Below, one piece after another: positions 52,576 to 62,118 of a DNA stretch of 64,000 nucleotides (position 1 is the stretch's first letter; each line of letters begins with the position of its first letter). A model generated the notes under the pieces. It saw only the letters and a list, made by a program, of their open reading frames with translations, was not told the origin of the DNA and searched no databases. This DNA comes from Arcicella aurantiaca (lineage in GTDB: Bacteria > Bacteroidota > Bacteroidia > Cytophagales > Spirosomataceae), in contig NZ_QGGO01000024.1 in NCBI RefSeq assembly GCF_003148625.1, positions 24,128 through 88,127 of the forward strand, given 5' to 3'. A program made the translations under genes and the position numbers.

Positions 52576-53550
52576 TTATTTCCTTTTAAACAACGAATCC
52601 ACAAATTCTTTCTTATTGAAAACTTGTAAATCCTCTATTTTCTCACCAACACCGATGTATTTTACGGGAATTTTTAACTGGTCTGAAATTCCGATAACTA
52701 CACCACCTTTAGCCGTTCCGTCCAATTTTGTAATGGCTAAAGCTGTAATTTCAGTAGTTTTTGTAAATTCCTGAGCTTGGATAAAAGCATTTTGCCCAGT
52801 TGAACCATCTAAAACCAATAATACTTCATGTGGAGCTTCGGGTAGGAATTTTTGCATCACTCGCTTGATTTTTGAAAGTTCATTCATCAAGTTTACTTTA
52901 TTGTGCAAACGTCCAGCGGTATCAATAATTACAACATCCGCATTTTGCTCTACGGCTTGTTTTACAGCGTCAAATGCTACTGAGGCTGGGTCTGTATTCA
53001 TTCCGTGGTCAATTACGGTGATACCTACTCTTTGTCCCCAAAGTTTCAGTTGGTCAACGGCTGCGGCACGGAAAGTATCGCCTGCTCCCAAAATAACTTT
53101 GTTTCCTGCTTTATGAAATTGCGAAGCTAATTTGCCAATCGTAGTCGTTTTTCCAACGCCATTTACACCAACAACCATAATTACATAAGGTTTTACGTCT
53201 GTAATTTTGAAGGCATTGGTAATATCTTGCGATTTATTTTCGGCTAATAATTCAGCGATTTCTTCTCTAAGAATATTGTCTAACTCTTTTGTATCCACGA
53301 ATTTATCACGGGCTACACGAGCTTCGATTCTTTCAATAATTTTTAGGGTTGTATCTACGCCCACATCCGACGAAATTAAAATTTCTTCTAATTCATCCAA
53401 TACATCTTCATCTACCTTCGACTTTCCTACAACGGCACGGCTTAGTTTTGAAAAAAGCCCTTCTTTGGTTTTTTCTAATCCTTTGTCGAGAGTTTCTTTT
53501 TCCTCGGTATTTAATACTTCTTTTTTCTTAAAAAAATCAAATAATCCCAT
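52576..53550 (-). CDS. ftsY: Signal recognition particle receptor FtsY
   Basis: A 324-aa SRP-GTPase. It has a short charged N-terminus (MGLFDFFKKKEVLNTEEKET), the helical N domain, and the G domain: GVNGVGKTTTIGKLA (G1), DTAGRLHNKVNLM (G3) and TKLDGTAKGG (G4/closing loop). It docks ribosome-SRP complexes at the membrane for protein insertion. The short acidic A region is normal for Bacteroidota. Confidence 0.97.
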   Translation of the reverse strand: MGLFDFFKKKEVLNTEEKETLDKGLEKTKEGLFSKLSRAVVGKSKVDEDVLDELEEILISSDVGVDTTLKIIERIEARVARDKFVDTKELDNILREEIAELLAENKSQDITNAFKITDVKPYVIMVVGVNGVGKTTTIGKLASQFHKAGNKVILGAGDTFRAAAVDQLKLWGQRVGITVIDHGMNTDPASVAFDAVKQAVEQNADVVIIDTAGRLHNKVNLMNELSKIKRVMQKFLPEAPHEVLLVLDGSTGQNAFIQAQEFTKTTEITALAITKLDGTAKGGVVIGISDQLKIPVKYIGVGEKIEDLQVFNKKEFVDSLFKRK

Positions 53551-53598
53551 TGTTGGTTATTAGTTATGAGTGGAATTTATTTTACACTCTTTCATTTA

Positions 53599-53748
53599 TT
53601 ATCTCAATTGAGATATTTTTAACATACTCAAATCAACGCCTTTCAAAAGGCGTTCTGATTCATTTAATTTCTTTTCAATAATTTCGTCAAGTGATTTATA
53701 TATTTTTAAACCTGACTTTTTTTTTGCTTTATCTAATCCTTCTTTCAT
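53599..53748 (-). CDS. Unannotated 49-aa small protein, partner of DUF6934 protein
   Basis: A 49-codon frame starting MKEGLDKAKKKSGLKIYKSL and ending with LKISQLR. It is highly charged and likely helical. Its ATG overlaps the stop of the DUF6934 gene (ATGA), which argues that it is real and translationally coupled. It is too short for most gene finders. No family was recognised. The overlap and the basic/acidic helix are reminiscent of small partner or toxin-antitoxin-like proteins, but no such role is shown. Confidence 0.65.
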   Translation of the reverse strand: MKEGLDKAKKKSGLKIYKSLDEIIEKKLNESERLLKGVDLSMLKISQLR

Positions 53749-54179
53749 CGTTTTGTGATTATAAAAAGTTCATATTCTTTGTTGGGCTCAAATAGCTCAA
53801 TATGCTCATTTTTAAGACCAAATACTGAAAAACTTTGTTTGATTATATCTAATTCACGAGTAATGATAATTCTGTACAGTCGTTGCCTTCTTTCATCACT
53901 TCCTCTAAAAGTAACAATTTTCTGAGGAAATTCATTTAAAAAGTCCTTCAAAATGTCAATAACAGTTGCCATAACTGTTTGAAAGTCATTGTTATTTGTT
54001 ACTATAATATCACTGTACTGACCATCTTCTAATACATCTAACAAGGCTAAATTATAAACATGATTATCGTCTCTACCCGAAAATATGACTAATTTTTTTA
54101 CTTTTCTATTCTCGCTTTCACTATAAAATTCATAGCGTTTATCTTCTCTTTTACTGAATTTATATGGTTTTTCTTCCAT
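53745..54179 (-). CDS. DUF6934-family protein
   Basis: About 144 aa from the ATG at 54179 (MEEKPYKFSKRED). A start at 54254 would add 25 unrelated residues. It matches DUF6934 in outline: YNLALLDVLEDGQYSDII, VTNNNDFQTVMATVIDILKD and GSDERRQRLYRIII, ending FEPNKEYELFIITKR. These Bacteroidota proteins are often next to a short partner gene. Here the 49-aa frame overlaps its stop by 4 bp. Cytoplasmic; function unknown. Confidence 0.75.
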   Translation of the reverse strand: MEEKPYKFSKREDKRYEFYSESENRKVKKLVIFSGRDDNHVYNLALLDVLEDGQYSDIIVTNNNDFQTVMATVIDILKDFLNEFPQKIVTFRGSDERRQRLYRIIITRELDIIKQSFSVFGLKNEHIELFEPNKEYELFIITKR

Positions 54180-54258
54180 TGAGTGAACTATTAAATAATC
54201 TGATTGCCTTATGAATAAGAAATTGTAGAAAATATATTGATTGAAAGAGTTCAATATA

Positions 54259-54266
54259 CAAATTTA
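54259..54266 (-). promoter_or_regulatory. -7 promoter box of the DUF6934 gene
   Basis: The + strand CAAATTTA reads TAAATTTG on the minus strand, matching TAnnTTTG. It implies transcription starting near 54252 and supports translation from the ATG at 54179. Confidence 0.5.
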
Positions 54267-54316
54267 CACTTACTAATTTGATACAGACATAGTTGTTTGA
54301 AAATACTTTTAATTTT

Positions 54317-54359
54317 AAACAACAAAAGCCTCCACTTTATGTGAAGGCTTTCGTTGTTT
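54317..54359 (-). terminator. Terminator hairpin after typA
   Basis: AAACAAC, AAAGCCT and CAC pair with GTG, AGGCTTT and GTTGTTT, with small bulges, around a 5-nt loop. It lies 16 bp after the typA stop. Confidence 0.8.
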
Positions 54360-54375
54360 TATCATTCTTGGAAGA

Positions 54376-56190
54376 CTAAACCATTTCAGTTTTTTGCTCC
54401 ATACGCTTACGTACACTTGGGTCTAAGTATATTTTACGCATACGAATTGACTTAGGAGTTACTTCTAAGTATTCGTCTTTTTGGATATATTCCATTGATT
54501 CTTCTAATGAGAATTGGATTTTCGGAGCAATTTTCACGTTTGTATCTGTACCAGATGCTCTCATGTTTGTTAATTGCTTAGCATTTTGAAGGTTTACTTC
54601 AATGTCATTCTGACGGTTATGCTCTCCAACTACCATACCTGCGTAAACTTCCTCACCCGGATCGATAAAGAACACGCCTCTATCTTGTAATTTATCTACT
54701 GCATAAGCGGTTACTGAACCAGAGTTCATTGAGATTAATGAACCGTTGATACGTCCAGCGATTGGTCCTTTGTATGGTTCGTAAGACTTGAAACGGTGAG
54801 CCATGATAGCTTCTCCGAATGTTGCAGTCAATACTTTTGAACGCATACCAATCAAACCACGTGAAGGAATGTCGAATTCTAAGTGTTGTAAGTCACCTTT
54901 TGGTTCCATAATCAACAATTCTCCTTTTCCTTGTGTTGCTAATTCAATTACTTTACCTGCTGATTCGTCTGGAACGTCAACTACTAAAGTTTCAATTGGT
55001 TCTAAACGTTCTCCGTTTTCTCCTTCTTTGAAAATTACTTGTGGTTGACCTACTTGTAATTCATAACCTTCACGACGCATCGTTTCGATTAATACTGACA
55101 AGTGAAGAATACCACGACCGAATACTAAGAATTTATCTTCCGAGTCAGTAGGCATAATTTTTAATGCCAAGTTTTTCTCAGTTTCTTTGTATAAACGGTC
55201 ACGTAAGTGACGAGATGTTACGAATTTACCTTCTTTACCAAAGAATGGAGAGTTGTTGATGGTAAACAACATATTCATTGTTGGCTCATCAATCGAGATT
55301 CTTGGTAATGCTTCTGGCGTTTCAAAATCTGCAACAGTATCTCCAATTTCAAAATCTTCAATACCTGTCATTGCACAAATTTCACCTGCTGAAACTTCTG
55401 TAACTTTGGCTCTTCCAAGACCTTCAAATACTTGAAGTTCTTTGATTTTCATTCTTTTTACAGAACCATCTGCTTTCATTAAAGCAACTTGTTGTCCTTC
55501 TTTGAAAGTTCCACGGTGAACACGTCCGATAGCGATACGACCTACGAATGAAGAGTAATCTAAAGAAGTAATCTGCATTTGAGCTGCTCCTTCGTTTACT
55601 GGTGCAGGAGGAATCGTATCAATGATAACATCTAATAATTCGGTGATGTCTTCAGTTTTACGTTTCCAGTCTGTACTCATCCATCCTTGTTTTGACGAAC
55701 CATAAAGTGTTGGGAAGTCCAATTGGTCTTCTGTTGCTTCAAGGTTAAACATTAAGTCAAAAACTTGTTCGTGAACTTCGTCAGGACGACAGTTTTCTTT
55801 ATCTACTTTGTTGACGATTACGATTGGTTTCAATCCTAATTGAATTGCCTTCGACAATACAAAACGAGTTTGTGGCATCGGACCTTCAAAAGCATCTACC
55901 AAAAGACAAACACCATCAGCTAATTTTAATACTCTTTCTACCTCACCGCCAAAGTCGGAGTGACCAGGTGTATCGATAATATTGATTTTTACGCCTTTAT
56001 AGCGAACAGACACGTTTTTAGAAACGATTGTGATGCCACGTTCACGCTCTAAGTCGTTGTTGTCAAGGATTAAATCTCCGAATTCTTGGTTATCACGAAA
56101 TAACTTTGAAGCGTGGATGATTTTATCGACAAGGGTAGTTTTACCGTGGTCAACGTGAGCAATAATGGCGATGTTACGAATACTTTGCAT
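54376..56190 (-). CDS. typA: Translational GTPase TypA/BipA
   Basis: A 604-aa EF-G-like GTPase. The G domain has [12 protein letters not shown] (G1), [12 protein letters not shown] (G3) and [14 protein letters not shown] (G4). Beta-barrel and alpha/beta domains follow, with [20 protein letters not shown] in the C-terminal domain that distinguishes TypA from LepA. It binds ribosomes under stress or cold and assists 50S assembly. A good promoter box lies about 160 bp upstream. Confidence 0.96.
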   Translation of the reverse strand: MQSIRNIAIIAHVDHGKTTLVDKIIHASKLFRDNQEFGDLILDNNDLERERGITIVSKNVSVRYKGVKINIIDTPGHSDFGGEVERVLKLADGVCLLVDAFEGPMPQTRFVLSKAIQLGLKPIVIVNKVDKENCRPDEVHEQVFDLMFNLEATEDQLDFPTLYGSSKQGWMSTDWKRKTEDITELLDVIIDTIPPAPVNEGAAQMQITSLDYSSFVGRIAIGRVHRGTFKEGQQVALMKADGSVKRMKIKELQVFEGLGRAKVTEVSAGEICAMTGIEDFEIGDTVADFETPEALPRISIDEPTMNMLFTINNSPFFGKEGKFVTSRHLRDRLYKETEKNLALKIMPTDSEDKFLVFGRGILHLSVLIETMRREGYELQVGQPQVIFKEGENGERLEPIETLVVDVPDESAGKVIELATQGKGELLIMEPKGDLQHLEFDIPSRGLIGMRSKVLTATFGEAIMAHRFKSYEPYKGPIAGRINGSLISMNSGSVTAYAVDKLQDRGVFFIDPGEEVYAGMVVGEHNRQNDIEVNLQNAKQLTNMRASGTDTNVKIAPKIQFSLEESMEYIQKDEYLEVTPKSIRMRKIYLDPSVRKRMEQKTEMV

Positions 56191-56537
56191 GATTTCAATT
56201 TATGTTATCAGTGTTCGGTTATTAGTCTTCGGCTATTGGTTATTTGAAACGTATAAAATCATCTTCTTGCATGAAAGAAAGAACAATGAAATACCGTATC
56301 TAATAACTGACAATCAATAACAGATTACCGAGCAACCAAATCAGGGTGCAAAGGTACGGAGTTTATCTTAGAAAAATACTATTTGTTAGAAAAAATAATG
56401 AAGAAATAATTTGGATTAAGTATTTATCGTCAGAAGCGTTAAGTTGTTGTAAATCAATACTTAATAGTTGTTCGATAAACGTTAGTATTTGGATTTAAAA
56501 TAAGTTTTTTCGGGCTGAAATAATAAAAATACAATTC
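56191..56537. other. Upstream region of typA
   Basis: This 347-bp stretch contains the typA promoter box and a leader of about 150 nt that holds loose repeats of TTATTGG/GTTATTAG words. It also carries the 3' end of the histidine kinase transcript. No small gene was found. Confidence 0.55.
56349..56356 (-). promoter_or_regulatory. -7 promoter box of typA
   Basis: The + strand CAAAGGTA reads TACCTTTG on the minus strand, the strongest form of TAnnTTTG. No clear -33 TTG was seen at the ideal spacing. Confidence 0.6.
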
Positions 56538-58403
56538 TTATATTTGAGATGATACCGGTATCGTCAATCTAACCTGTGTTCCTTCTTTGCATTTGGAGTT
56601 AATTTTGATTTCTCCGCCCAGACTTTCGGCTCGTTTTCGCATATTTCCTAAGCCATTTCCTGACTTGATATTTTTTTCGTCGAAACCGATGCCGTTGTCG
56701 GTAATATTTAAAATTAAATTGTCTTCTTGACGATTTAATTCTATCGTGACTTCCTCAGCATTTGAGTATTTTACGATATTGTTTATGGCTTCTTTGAATA
56801 TCAAATAAAAGTTGTATTGTTTTGAAGGAGAGAGTTTTACGTCGGGTAACGAGTCTGTATTGAAAGTGTAAAATATATCTTTCATTTCTAACATTTCGGA
56901 AGTAAATTCTTTCATTTTTACCAAAACATTATCAAAATTATCTTCGGTTTGTTTGGTCGTCCATACGATGTCGCTCAATGAACGTTGAACTTTCTGAGAA
57001 CTTTCGCCGATGCGTTTTACCATTTCTTTGACAGCGTTTGAGTTTTCTCCCATCTGATTTTCTACTACTTGGCTCAGAATCCCGATACTACTCAAAGTTG
57101 AACCAATATCATCGTGCAAATCTCGGGCGATACGATTTCGCATCTGCTCATTAGTTTGTAATTGTCTGATTACCTCAGCTTGATATTGTTCTTTTTCTTT
57201 ACGGTCGGCATTGATTCTGTAAGCCAAAGCAAATGAAAGAAGGACAACTTCCAGAGCCGAACCTACTTGAAGTGCATTTCTGGTGAAATTATCACTTGGC
57301 AGAATATTCGATAATTGCATGATAAAAATTAAGGCACTTACTAAAAAAACTGACCATGCAATCAAGAAAAATAACGCTGATTGTGAGCCTTCCATCCATC
57401 CGTATGTAGCTATCATCAGTACATAAATGACTGTTAAGAAAGCAAAAAGATGTAGCAAGGTAATGCTTAATGAACCCAAGCCTATCCAATATGATATTAA
57501 GCAAACAATAATTAAAATGATGAGTGTTTTTGAAACTTTTTGAGCAATGGGTAAATAACGATTTGCATCCAAAAAACTATTGGCAAAGAGTAGCCCAAAA
57601 ATTACGCCTGATGAAATAAATATAGGCGTAAAACGATTGAACCACAGGGCATTATTCCAGACAAATTCATGTGAAATACCTTTGTTATACGCAAAAAAAC
57701 AAGCGAAAGAAAGTACGTATAATACATAATAAAGATATTCTTTGCTACGAACTGTCCAATAAATAAAGAAGTTGAAAATTGCCATGACAAGCATCAAGCC
57801 CAAGTAAATTCCCTGCATTAAGTCTTTGGAGTGATTATCTTCAAAATACACTTTTAGCGGGGCTACTCGTATCGGGAACAATAAAGGCAATGAATTTTGG
57901 AAGCGAATGTAATACGTACAGGTTTGTTCTGAACTGAGGTTGAGGTCGAATAAATAAAAATTGGTATGAAAATCTCTTTTTCCGACAGGAATATAAACGC
58001 CTGCTTTTTTGTGCGTTACTCTATCATTAGCATCAATTCTGAAAACGTCGATACTATCAATAACGGGTTCCGAAATTTCAAGATAGAGTTTTTGAGAAGA
58101 TTTATTTTGGAGCGTAAATCTTGCCCAAACAACCGAAGAGGTCACTCCAAAATTAGGATTGGGCTGAATACTTTGCGTAAAACGTGCATCAATATCAGAA
58201 CGTTTGCTGACTTCTTCAAAAGTCAGTTCAGCGGTTTTATCTTCAAAAACTTCAATTTGGCGACCAATTAATTGTGCTTCATTGGGGTTTTGCATTAAGA
58301 TTTTTCGTTGAGAAAATCCATTTAAACAGATACAACTCAATAGAAGCAAAGTGAAAAGGCTTTTTTGAAAAATTGAGCATATTGGTAAAGTTGGAATAAT
58401 CAT
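56538..58403 (-). CDS. 7TM-DISM sensor histidine kinase, HisKA_3 type
   Basis: A 621-aa membrane kinase. A signal peptide precedes a periplasmic 7TMR-DISMED2 beta domain (about 35-180), with TSSVVWARFTLQNKSS. Seven transmembrane helices (about 190-400) follow. A HisKA_3 dimerisation helix has the phosphoaccepting His in RNRIARDLHDDIGSTLSSIG. The HATPase has EAINNIVKYS and NGIGFDEKNIKSGNGLGNM. The 7TMR-DISMED2 domain often binds carbohydrate. No response-regulator gene is adjacent, so it is an orphan here. Confidence 0.92.
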   Translation of the reverse strand: MIIPTLPICSIFQKSLFTLLLLSCICLNGFSQRKILMQNPNEAQLIGRQIEVFEDKTAELTFEEVSKRSDIDARFTQSIQPNPNFGVTSSVVWARFTLQNKSSQKLYLEISEPVIDSIDVFRIDANDRVTHKKAGVYIPVGKRDFHTNFYLFDLNLSSEQTCTYYIRFQNSLPLLFPIRVAPLKVYFEDNHSKDLMQGIYLGLMLVMAIFNFFIYWTVRSKEYLYYVLYVLSFACFFAYNKGISHEFVWNNALWFNRFTPIFISSGVIFGLLFANSFLDANRYLPIAQKVSKTLIILIIVCLISYWIGLGSLSITLLHLFAFLTVIYVLMIATYGWMEGSQSALFFLIAWSVFLVSALIFIMQLSNILPSDNFTRNALQVGSALEVVLLSFALAYRINADRKEKEQYQAEVIRQLQTNEQMRNRIARDLHDDIGSTLSSIGILSQVVENQMGENSNAVKEMVKRIGESSQKVQRSLSDIVWTTKQTEDNFDNVLVKMKEFTSEMLEMKDIFYTFNTDSLPDVKLSPSKQYNFYLIFKEAINNIVKYSNAEEVTIELNRQEDNLILNITDNGIGFDEKNIKSGNGLGNMRKRAESLGGEIKINSKCKEGTQVRLTIPVSSQI

Positions 58404-58475
58404 GCTGAAAAACGTTGGTATGGATTATGTCATAGATTCATGCCAAACCTACAAATAATCAGTCATTTATCAAAC

Positions 58476-58510
58476 AAAAAAGGTTCAAACAGAATCGTTT
58501 GAACCTTTTT
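58476..58510 (-). terminator. Rho-independent terminator
   Basis: AAAAAGGTTCAAAC and GTTTGAACCTTTTT form a perfect 14-bp stem with a 6-nt loop. It lies 21 bp after the stop of the large nuclease gene and is followed by T residues on the minus strand. Confidence 0.9.
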
Positions 58511-58530
58511 CAATCAATTTTAGATTTCAA

Positions 58531-61500
58531 TTACATTCCTAATGATAATGTAAAAGTAGCCACCCAATTAAGTGTTCCTTTCAAATTTAACGTTTTAGCT
58601 TGTGAAGCAATATCAACAGTTACGGTATGGGCAGTATCAACAATTACATCACTTGCAGATGTTGGTACACAGTTACAGTCCCAAGTGCTTGGTGATGACC
58701 AATTGCCTGTGCCTATGCTTGTAATGGTAGCAGGAGCAACAGGAGGTAAACCAAATCTAAAACGAGCGTTAACAGGGTAATGGTCAGAAGTTGTTGATGT
58801 ATATCCTGCCACATAATTGATTGGTCTTGAAACGTTTACTGTTTTTTCCAAATAGTATATGCCAGAAGTTGATGGAGCTGGGTTTGGACCTGTTACAGGA
58901 ATTACACCAAATTCATTTGAAACCATGATATGGTCAATAATATCAGCGTATGAAGCAGTACTCGAAACAGCACAATCACTCAACGATTTTGATATTTGAA
59001 CATAATTTGTGTTATCTGAAACGAAATTCGCATAAGTAGAAGTTTGTCCTACATAAATAGAGCCATCTAAATCGTCGTTATAATCACCAAGCATGATAAT
59101 ATTTGCATTTGGATAATTAGTGTCTAATTCAGCCTTTAAGTCAATTACGTCTTGCTTTCTTCTGTTATAACTTGCTGCATCTGAACCCGATTTAGCATGA
59201 AGTCCTACAAAGTTGATTCTTTTTGTAAGTCCATTTAAAGTAATATCGGCAACAAACATATACGGTAAACGTCCCGAAGCCCAGTTGTTTGGATAAGGAG
59301 TTGCCACAGGCGTTGCGTTATATCCATATTGACTTGCTAAAAGAGATAATGTATCAACATAACTTACAATGCTCTTTTTGTACAAGAAACATACTTTTTG
59401 TCCAAATGAAGTGGCACTATTTGTTTCTGGCGAGTCAAAAAAGTGAGAGTAATATTTAGTCTGGCATACTACACCATAATCTGGTAAGTCTGTACCAACT
59501 CTTGCGATAAATTGTTTATGGTCACAAACTTCTTCTACACAAAATACATCTGACTTTAATGTATTGAGAACAGAGATAACATTGGTCATTTGTTGGGCGT
59601 CATTTGTTGGCCCTAATGCACTTGGTGAAGTTGTTGTATTTCCCAACCATTCTACGTTCCATGCAGTAACATCAAGCGTAGAATCAACAGGTACATTTGT
59701 AGAAGCAATAGCACCACAACTTGCACTCGGACTTGGTACAGGAGTTACACAAGTAATAGCACTGTTACTGAAATCAGAGATAGTTCTTGGAAATAATTGT
59801 AAAATATTAACGGTTGCCGAAGCATTGATATAATGACCAATCACCCCTGTAATATCTTGAGTAACGGTTGGGATTGGCTGAGAAGGGATAGTCGTTGCAG
59901 TGGCATCAACTCTAATTTCTGCTTCACCTTGAGAATTACAAGCAGTAATAGAGTAATTAGTACCTGAGCCAAAAGTTCCTGTAACGTTAATATTGTTACT
60001 TATTATTTTTACTAATCTTCCTTCATTGTTTGTCAAGAATGTAGGTAAATTAACACCCGATGGCGGATTATTTGCATCAAAAACAATTGCAGGAGGCGTT
60101 GTTGTTACACCGCTTCCTGTTACTTTATTAACACAAGTAACCCCATTAAATTCAGCTTCTCCGTTAAAACGGGCAGTTGGCCCTGTAACTTTTACAGAGT
60201 CACCCAAAGCAATTCCATTAGCAGCTACAACCCCTCCGTTGGCAGTTGAAAAAATGGCAAGTCCACCTGTTGCATCTTGCACATAAAATTTATTAGTACC
60301 GAAGATTGCCGTTACACGCCCAGCTACCGTAGCTGGAGAATTTGGTGAAACACCTGTATAAGATGCTTGTTCTGGAATAGATGCACGAACTACCGAAATA
60401 TTAGTTGGAGTAGCACAAGCTGCTACAACCGTTCCACTCACTGCAACAGTTGGAGAAGGCGTAAGATTGGTTGTAGCATGAGTAATATTTCCAGAGAATG
60501 TACCAGCCGTTGTATTAATCAATCTTACATCAATGGTAGTTGATGCAACACTTCCGCTTGATTGTGGCAATACCAATGAAGAAGCATAAGTACCTAAACC
60601 TGTTTTAATTTCAAAGCCAGAAGGAGCTGTGATTGTAATATCGCTAACCAAATTTGTACCCGAAACGGTATAGGATTGAGACGTTGCTTGATTGCCTACG
60701 AATGTTGAAAATGCTGTTAACGTACCAGTTGTGGTAACTACTGGCGGAGGAACTGATGTTACAGAACCAGATAAAGCAACACTTGGAGGACTTGCCACAT
60801 TTCCGCCACTATGAGTAATATTTCCGCCACTATAAGTTCCAACTGCTAATCCTGCTTTTAAGCGAGTATAAATGGTTGTACCTGTGAATGCTCCGCCTGT
60901 GTATGGAATCGTTTGGCTATCTGCGAAGCCTGTTGTGCCAGAAGTTGTTGAAATTTCAAAATTTGTAGGAGCAGTAGCAGTGATATTTCCTGCATCAGGC
61001 GATAAAATGCTACCTGAAAGCGTGTATGATTTTGCGGTAGATGGTCCATTGCTTTCAACGTAAGTAAAATTTGTTAAAGAGGTTGGATTGACCGTAAGAG
61101 TAGGGGATGCAGGAATACTATTAACAGATATTTCATCTATTCGAAGTTCTGGACGAGTTCCTGAGCCTGTTGCGGATTGGATATATATCCATCTTAGTTG
61201 TACTAATGATTGATTTTCGCAAGCACTTGGTAATGTTGAAGTCAATACTTGAGAATGTCCTGTGGTTGAACCGCTGTAAGACGCTCCTGAAATATCTATG
61301 AAACTTCCCGTACTACCAATTCTATATTGTAATTGTAAAATATAAGGTCTTTGTCCTGTTGAAACTGTTCCGCCAGTCCAAACAATATCTAATGATACTC
61401 TATTTGTAGTATTGAGTGCCAAAACGATTGCATAAGGATATACAGTTGCCGAACTTGTTGGATTTGAGCAAGTTGTTAACGCTCCTGTACCCGTATTCAC

Positions 61501-61812
61501 CATACTTATTCCGTCACTACCCTTTCCTACAAATCGAGAATTAGACGTAAGATTATAAACACAATTCCAATCACCAACAACTGTTGGTGGAGTTACTTCT
61601 TGTCTTCCTCCAGCAACCCAAAATGCCATATTTGATGGGAAAGTACCATTTGTGGAAGTATTAGCCCAACTTGTAAATATACTGTGAGAATTAGATGTTA
61701 AAATAAGTGGAGTCGGGTTTACCTGTGAAAATCCTGTCTGAAATAACAGCAAAGAAAAAACGCTCAGAAGCACGCTTCTGAAATTTTGGTTGACGAAGTG
61801 TTTCATTATCAA
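58531..61812 (-). CDS. Large secreted endonuclease/exonuclease/phosphatase-family protein
   Basis: A 1093-aa exported protein (signal peptide within KHFVNQNFRSVLLSVFSLLLF). Residues about 235-465 are two beta-sandwich repeats typical of Bacteroidota surface proteins (SYTLSGSILSPDAGNITATA; SQSYTVSGTNLVSDITITAP). An OB-fold-like region follows (VAGRVTAIFGTNKFYVQDAT). Residues about 700-1020 are an EEP nuclease domain with NVEWLG, CVEEVCD, FVGLHAKSG, MLGDYNDDLDG and TSDHYPVNARF, which supply the metal and catalytic residues. The end (STWDCNCVPTSASDVIV) starts another beta module. No clear T9SS sorting tail is visible. It probably degrades extracellular DNA. Confidence 0.87.
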   Translation of the reverse strand: MIMKHFVNQNFRSVLLSVFSLLLFQTGFSQVNPTPLILTSNSHSIFTSWANTSTNGTFPSNMAFWVAGGRQEVTPPTVVGDWNCVYNLTSNSRFVGKGSDGISMVNTGTGALTTCSNPTSSATVYPYAIVLALNTTNRVSLDIVWTGGTVSTGQRPYILQLQYRIGSTGSFIDISGASYSGSTTGHSQVLTSTLPSACENQSLVQLRWIYIQSATGSGTRPELRIDEISVNSIPASPTLTVNPTSLTNFTYVESNGPSTAKSYTLSGSILSPDAGNITATAPTNFEISTTSGTTGFADSQTIPYTGGAFTGTTIYTRLKAGLAVGTYSGGNITHSGGNVASPPSVALSGSVTSVPPPVVTTTGTLTAFSTFVGNQATSQSYTVSGTNLVSDITITAPSGFEIKTGLGTYASSLVLPQSSGSVASTTIDVRLINTTAGTFSGNITHATTNLTPSPTVAVSGTVVAACATPTNISVVRASIPEQASYTGVSPNSPATVAGRVTAIFGTNKFYVQDATGGLAIFSTANGGVVAANGIALGDSVKVTGPTARFNGEAEFNGVTCVNKVTGSGVTTTPPAIVFDANNPPSGVNLPTFLTNNEGRLVKIISNNINVTGTFGSGTNYSITACNSQGEAEIRVDATATTIPSQPIPTVTQDITGVIGHYINASATVNILQLFPRTISDFSNSAITCVTPVPSPSASCGAIASTNVPVDSTLDVTAWNVEWLGNTTTSPSALGPTNDAQQMTNVISVLNTLKSDVFCVEEVCDHKQFIARVGTDLPDYGVVCQTKYYSHFFDSPETNSATSFGQKVCFLYKKSIVSYVDTLSLLASQYGYNATPVATPYPNNWASGRLPYMFVADITLNGLTKRINFVGLHAKSGSDAASYNRRKQDVIDLKAELDTNYPNANIIMLGDYNDDLDGSIYVGQTSTYANFVSDNTNYVQISKSLSDCAVSSTASYADIIDHIMVSNEFGVIPVTGPNPAPSTSGIYYLEKTVNVSRPINYVAGYTSTTSDHYPVNARFRFGLPPVAPATITSIGTGNWSSPSTWDCNCVPTSASDVIVDTAHTVTVDIASQAKTLNLKGTLNWVATFTLSLGM

Positions 61813-62118
61813 TAGAATGAGTTAGTTGAATGATTGATTTTTTAAGTTTGTATGATAATGTAGGACTTGGATGAAAGGCTTAATACAATGAAGGATGAAC
61901 TAATAGGCAACGCTAAACAAAAATACAATTTATAATAAAAAAGACCTACAACTCGGTGATAAACAAATTATTAATTTTAATAAAATCCCCCATTTTAAGC
62001 AGATATCACTAATCAAAACCTTCTAAAAACTTTTTAATTACCTCTTTGAAGTAAATATGATGTTAATTTTAACATTCTTTACGACCTTTGCAGAAAATTC
62101 ACGACGACTAATTTTCGC
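61813..62118. other. Divergent intergenic region before nuclease and udk
   Basis: This 306-bp region is AT-rich and holds a minus-strand TATTTTTG box (61918-61925) for the nuclease gene and an imperfect GACCTTTG box near 62083-62090 for udk. No gene was seen. Confidence 0.55.
61918..61925 (-). promoter_or_regulatory. -7 promoter box of the nuclease gene
   Basis: The + strand CAAAAATA reads TATTTTTG on the minus strand, a TAnnTTTG match about 106 bp before the start codon. Confidence 0.45.

Noticed and set aside
53745..54254. Start of the DUF6934 gene at 54254
   Set aside because: The added 25 residues do not fit the family, and a promoter box at 54259-54266 points to the ATG at 54179.
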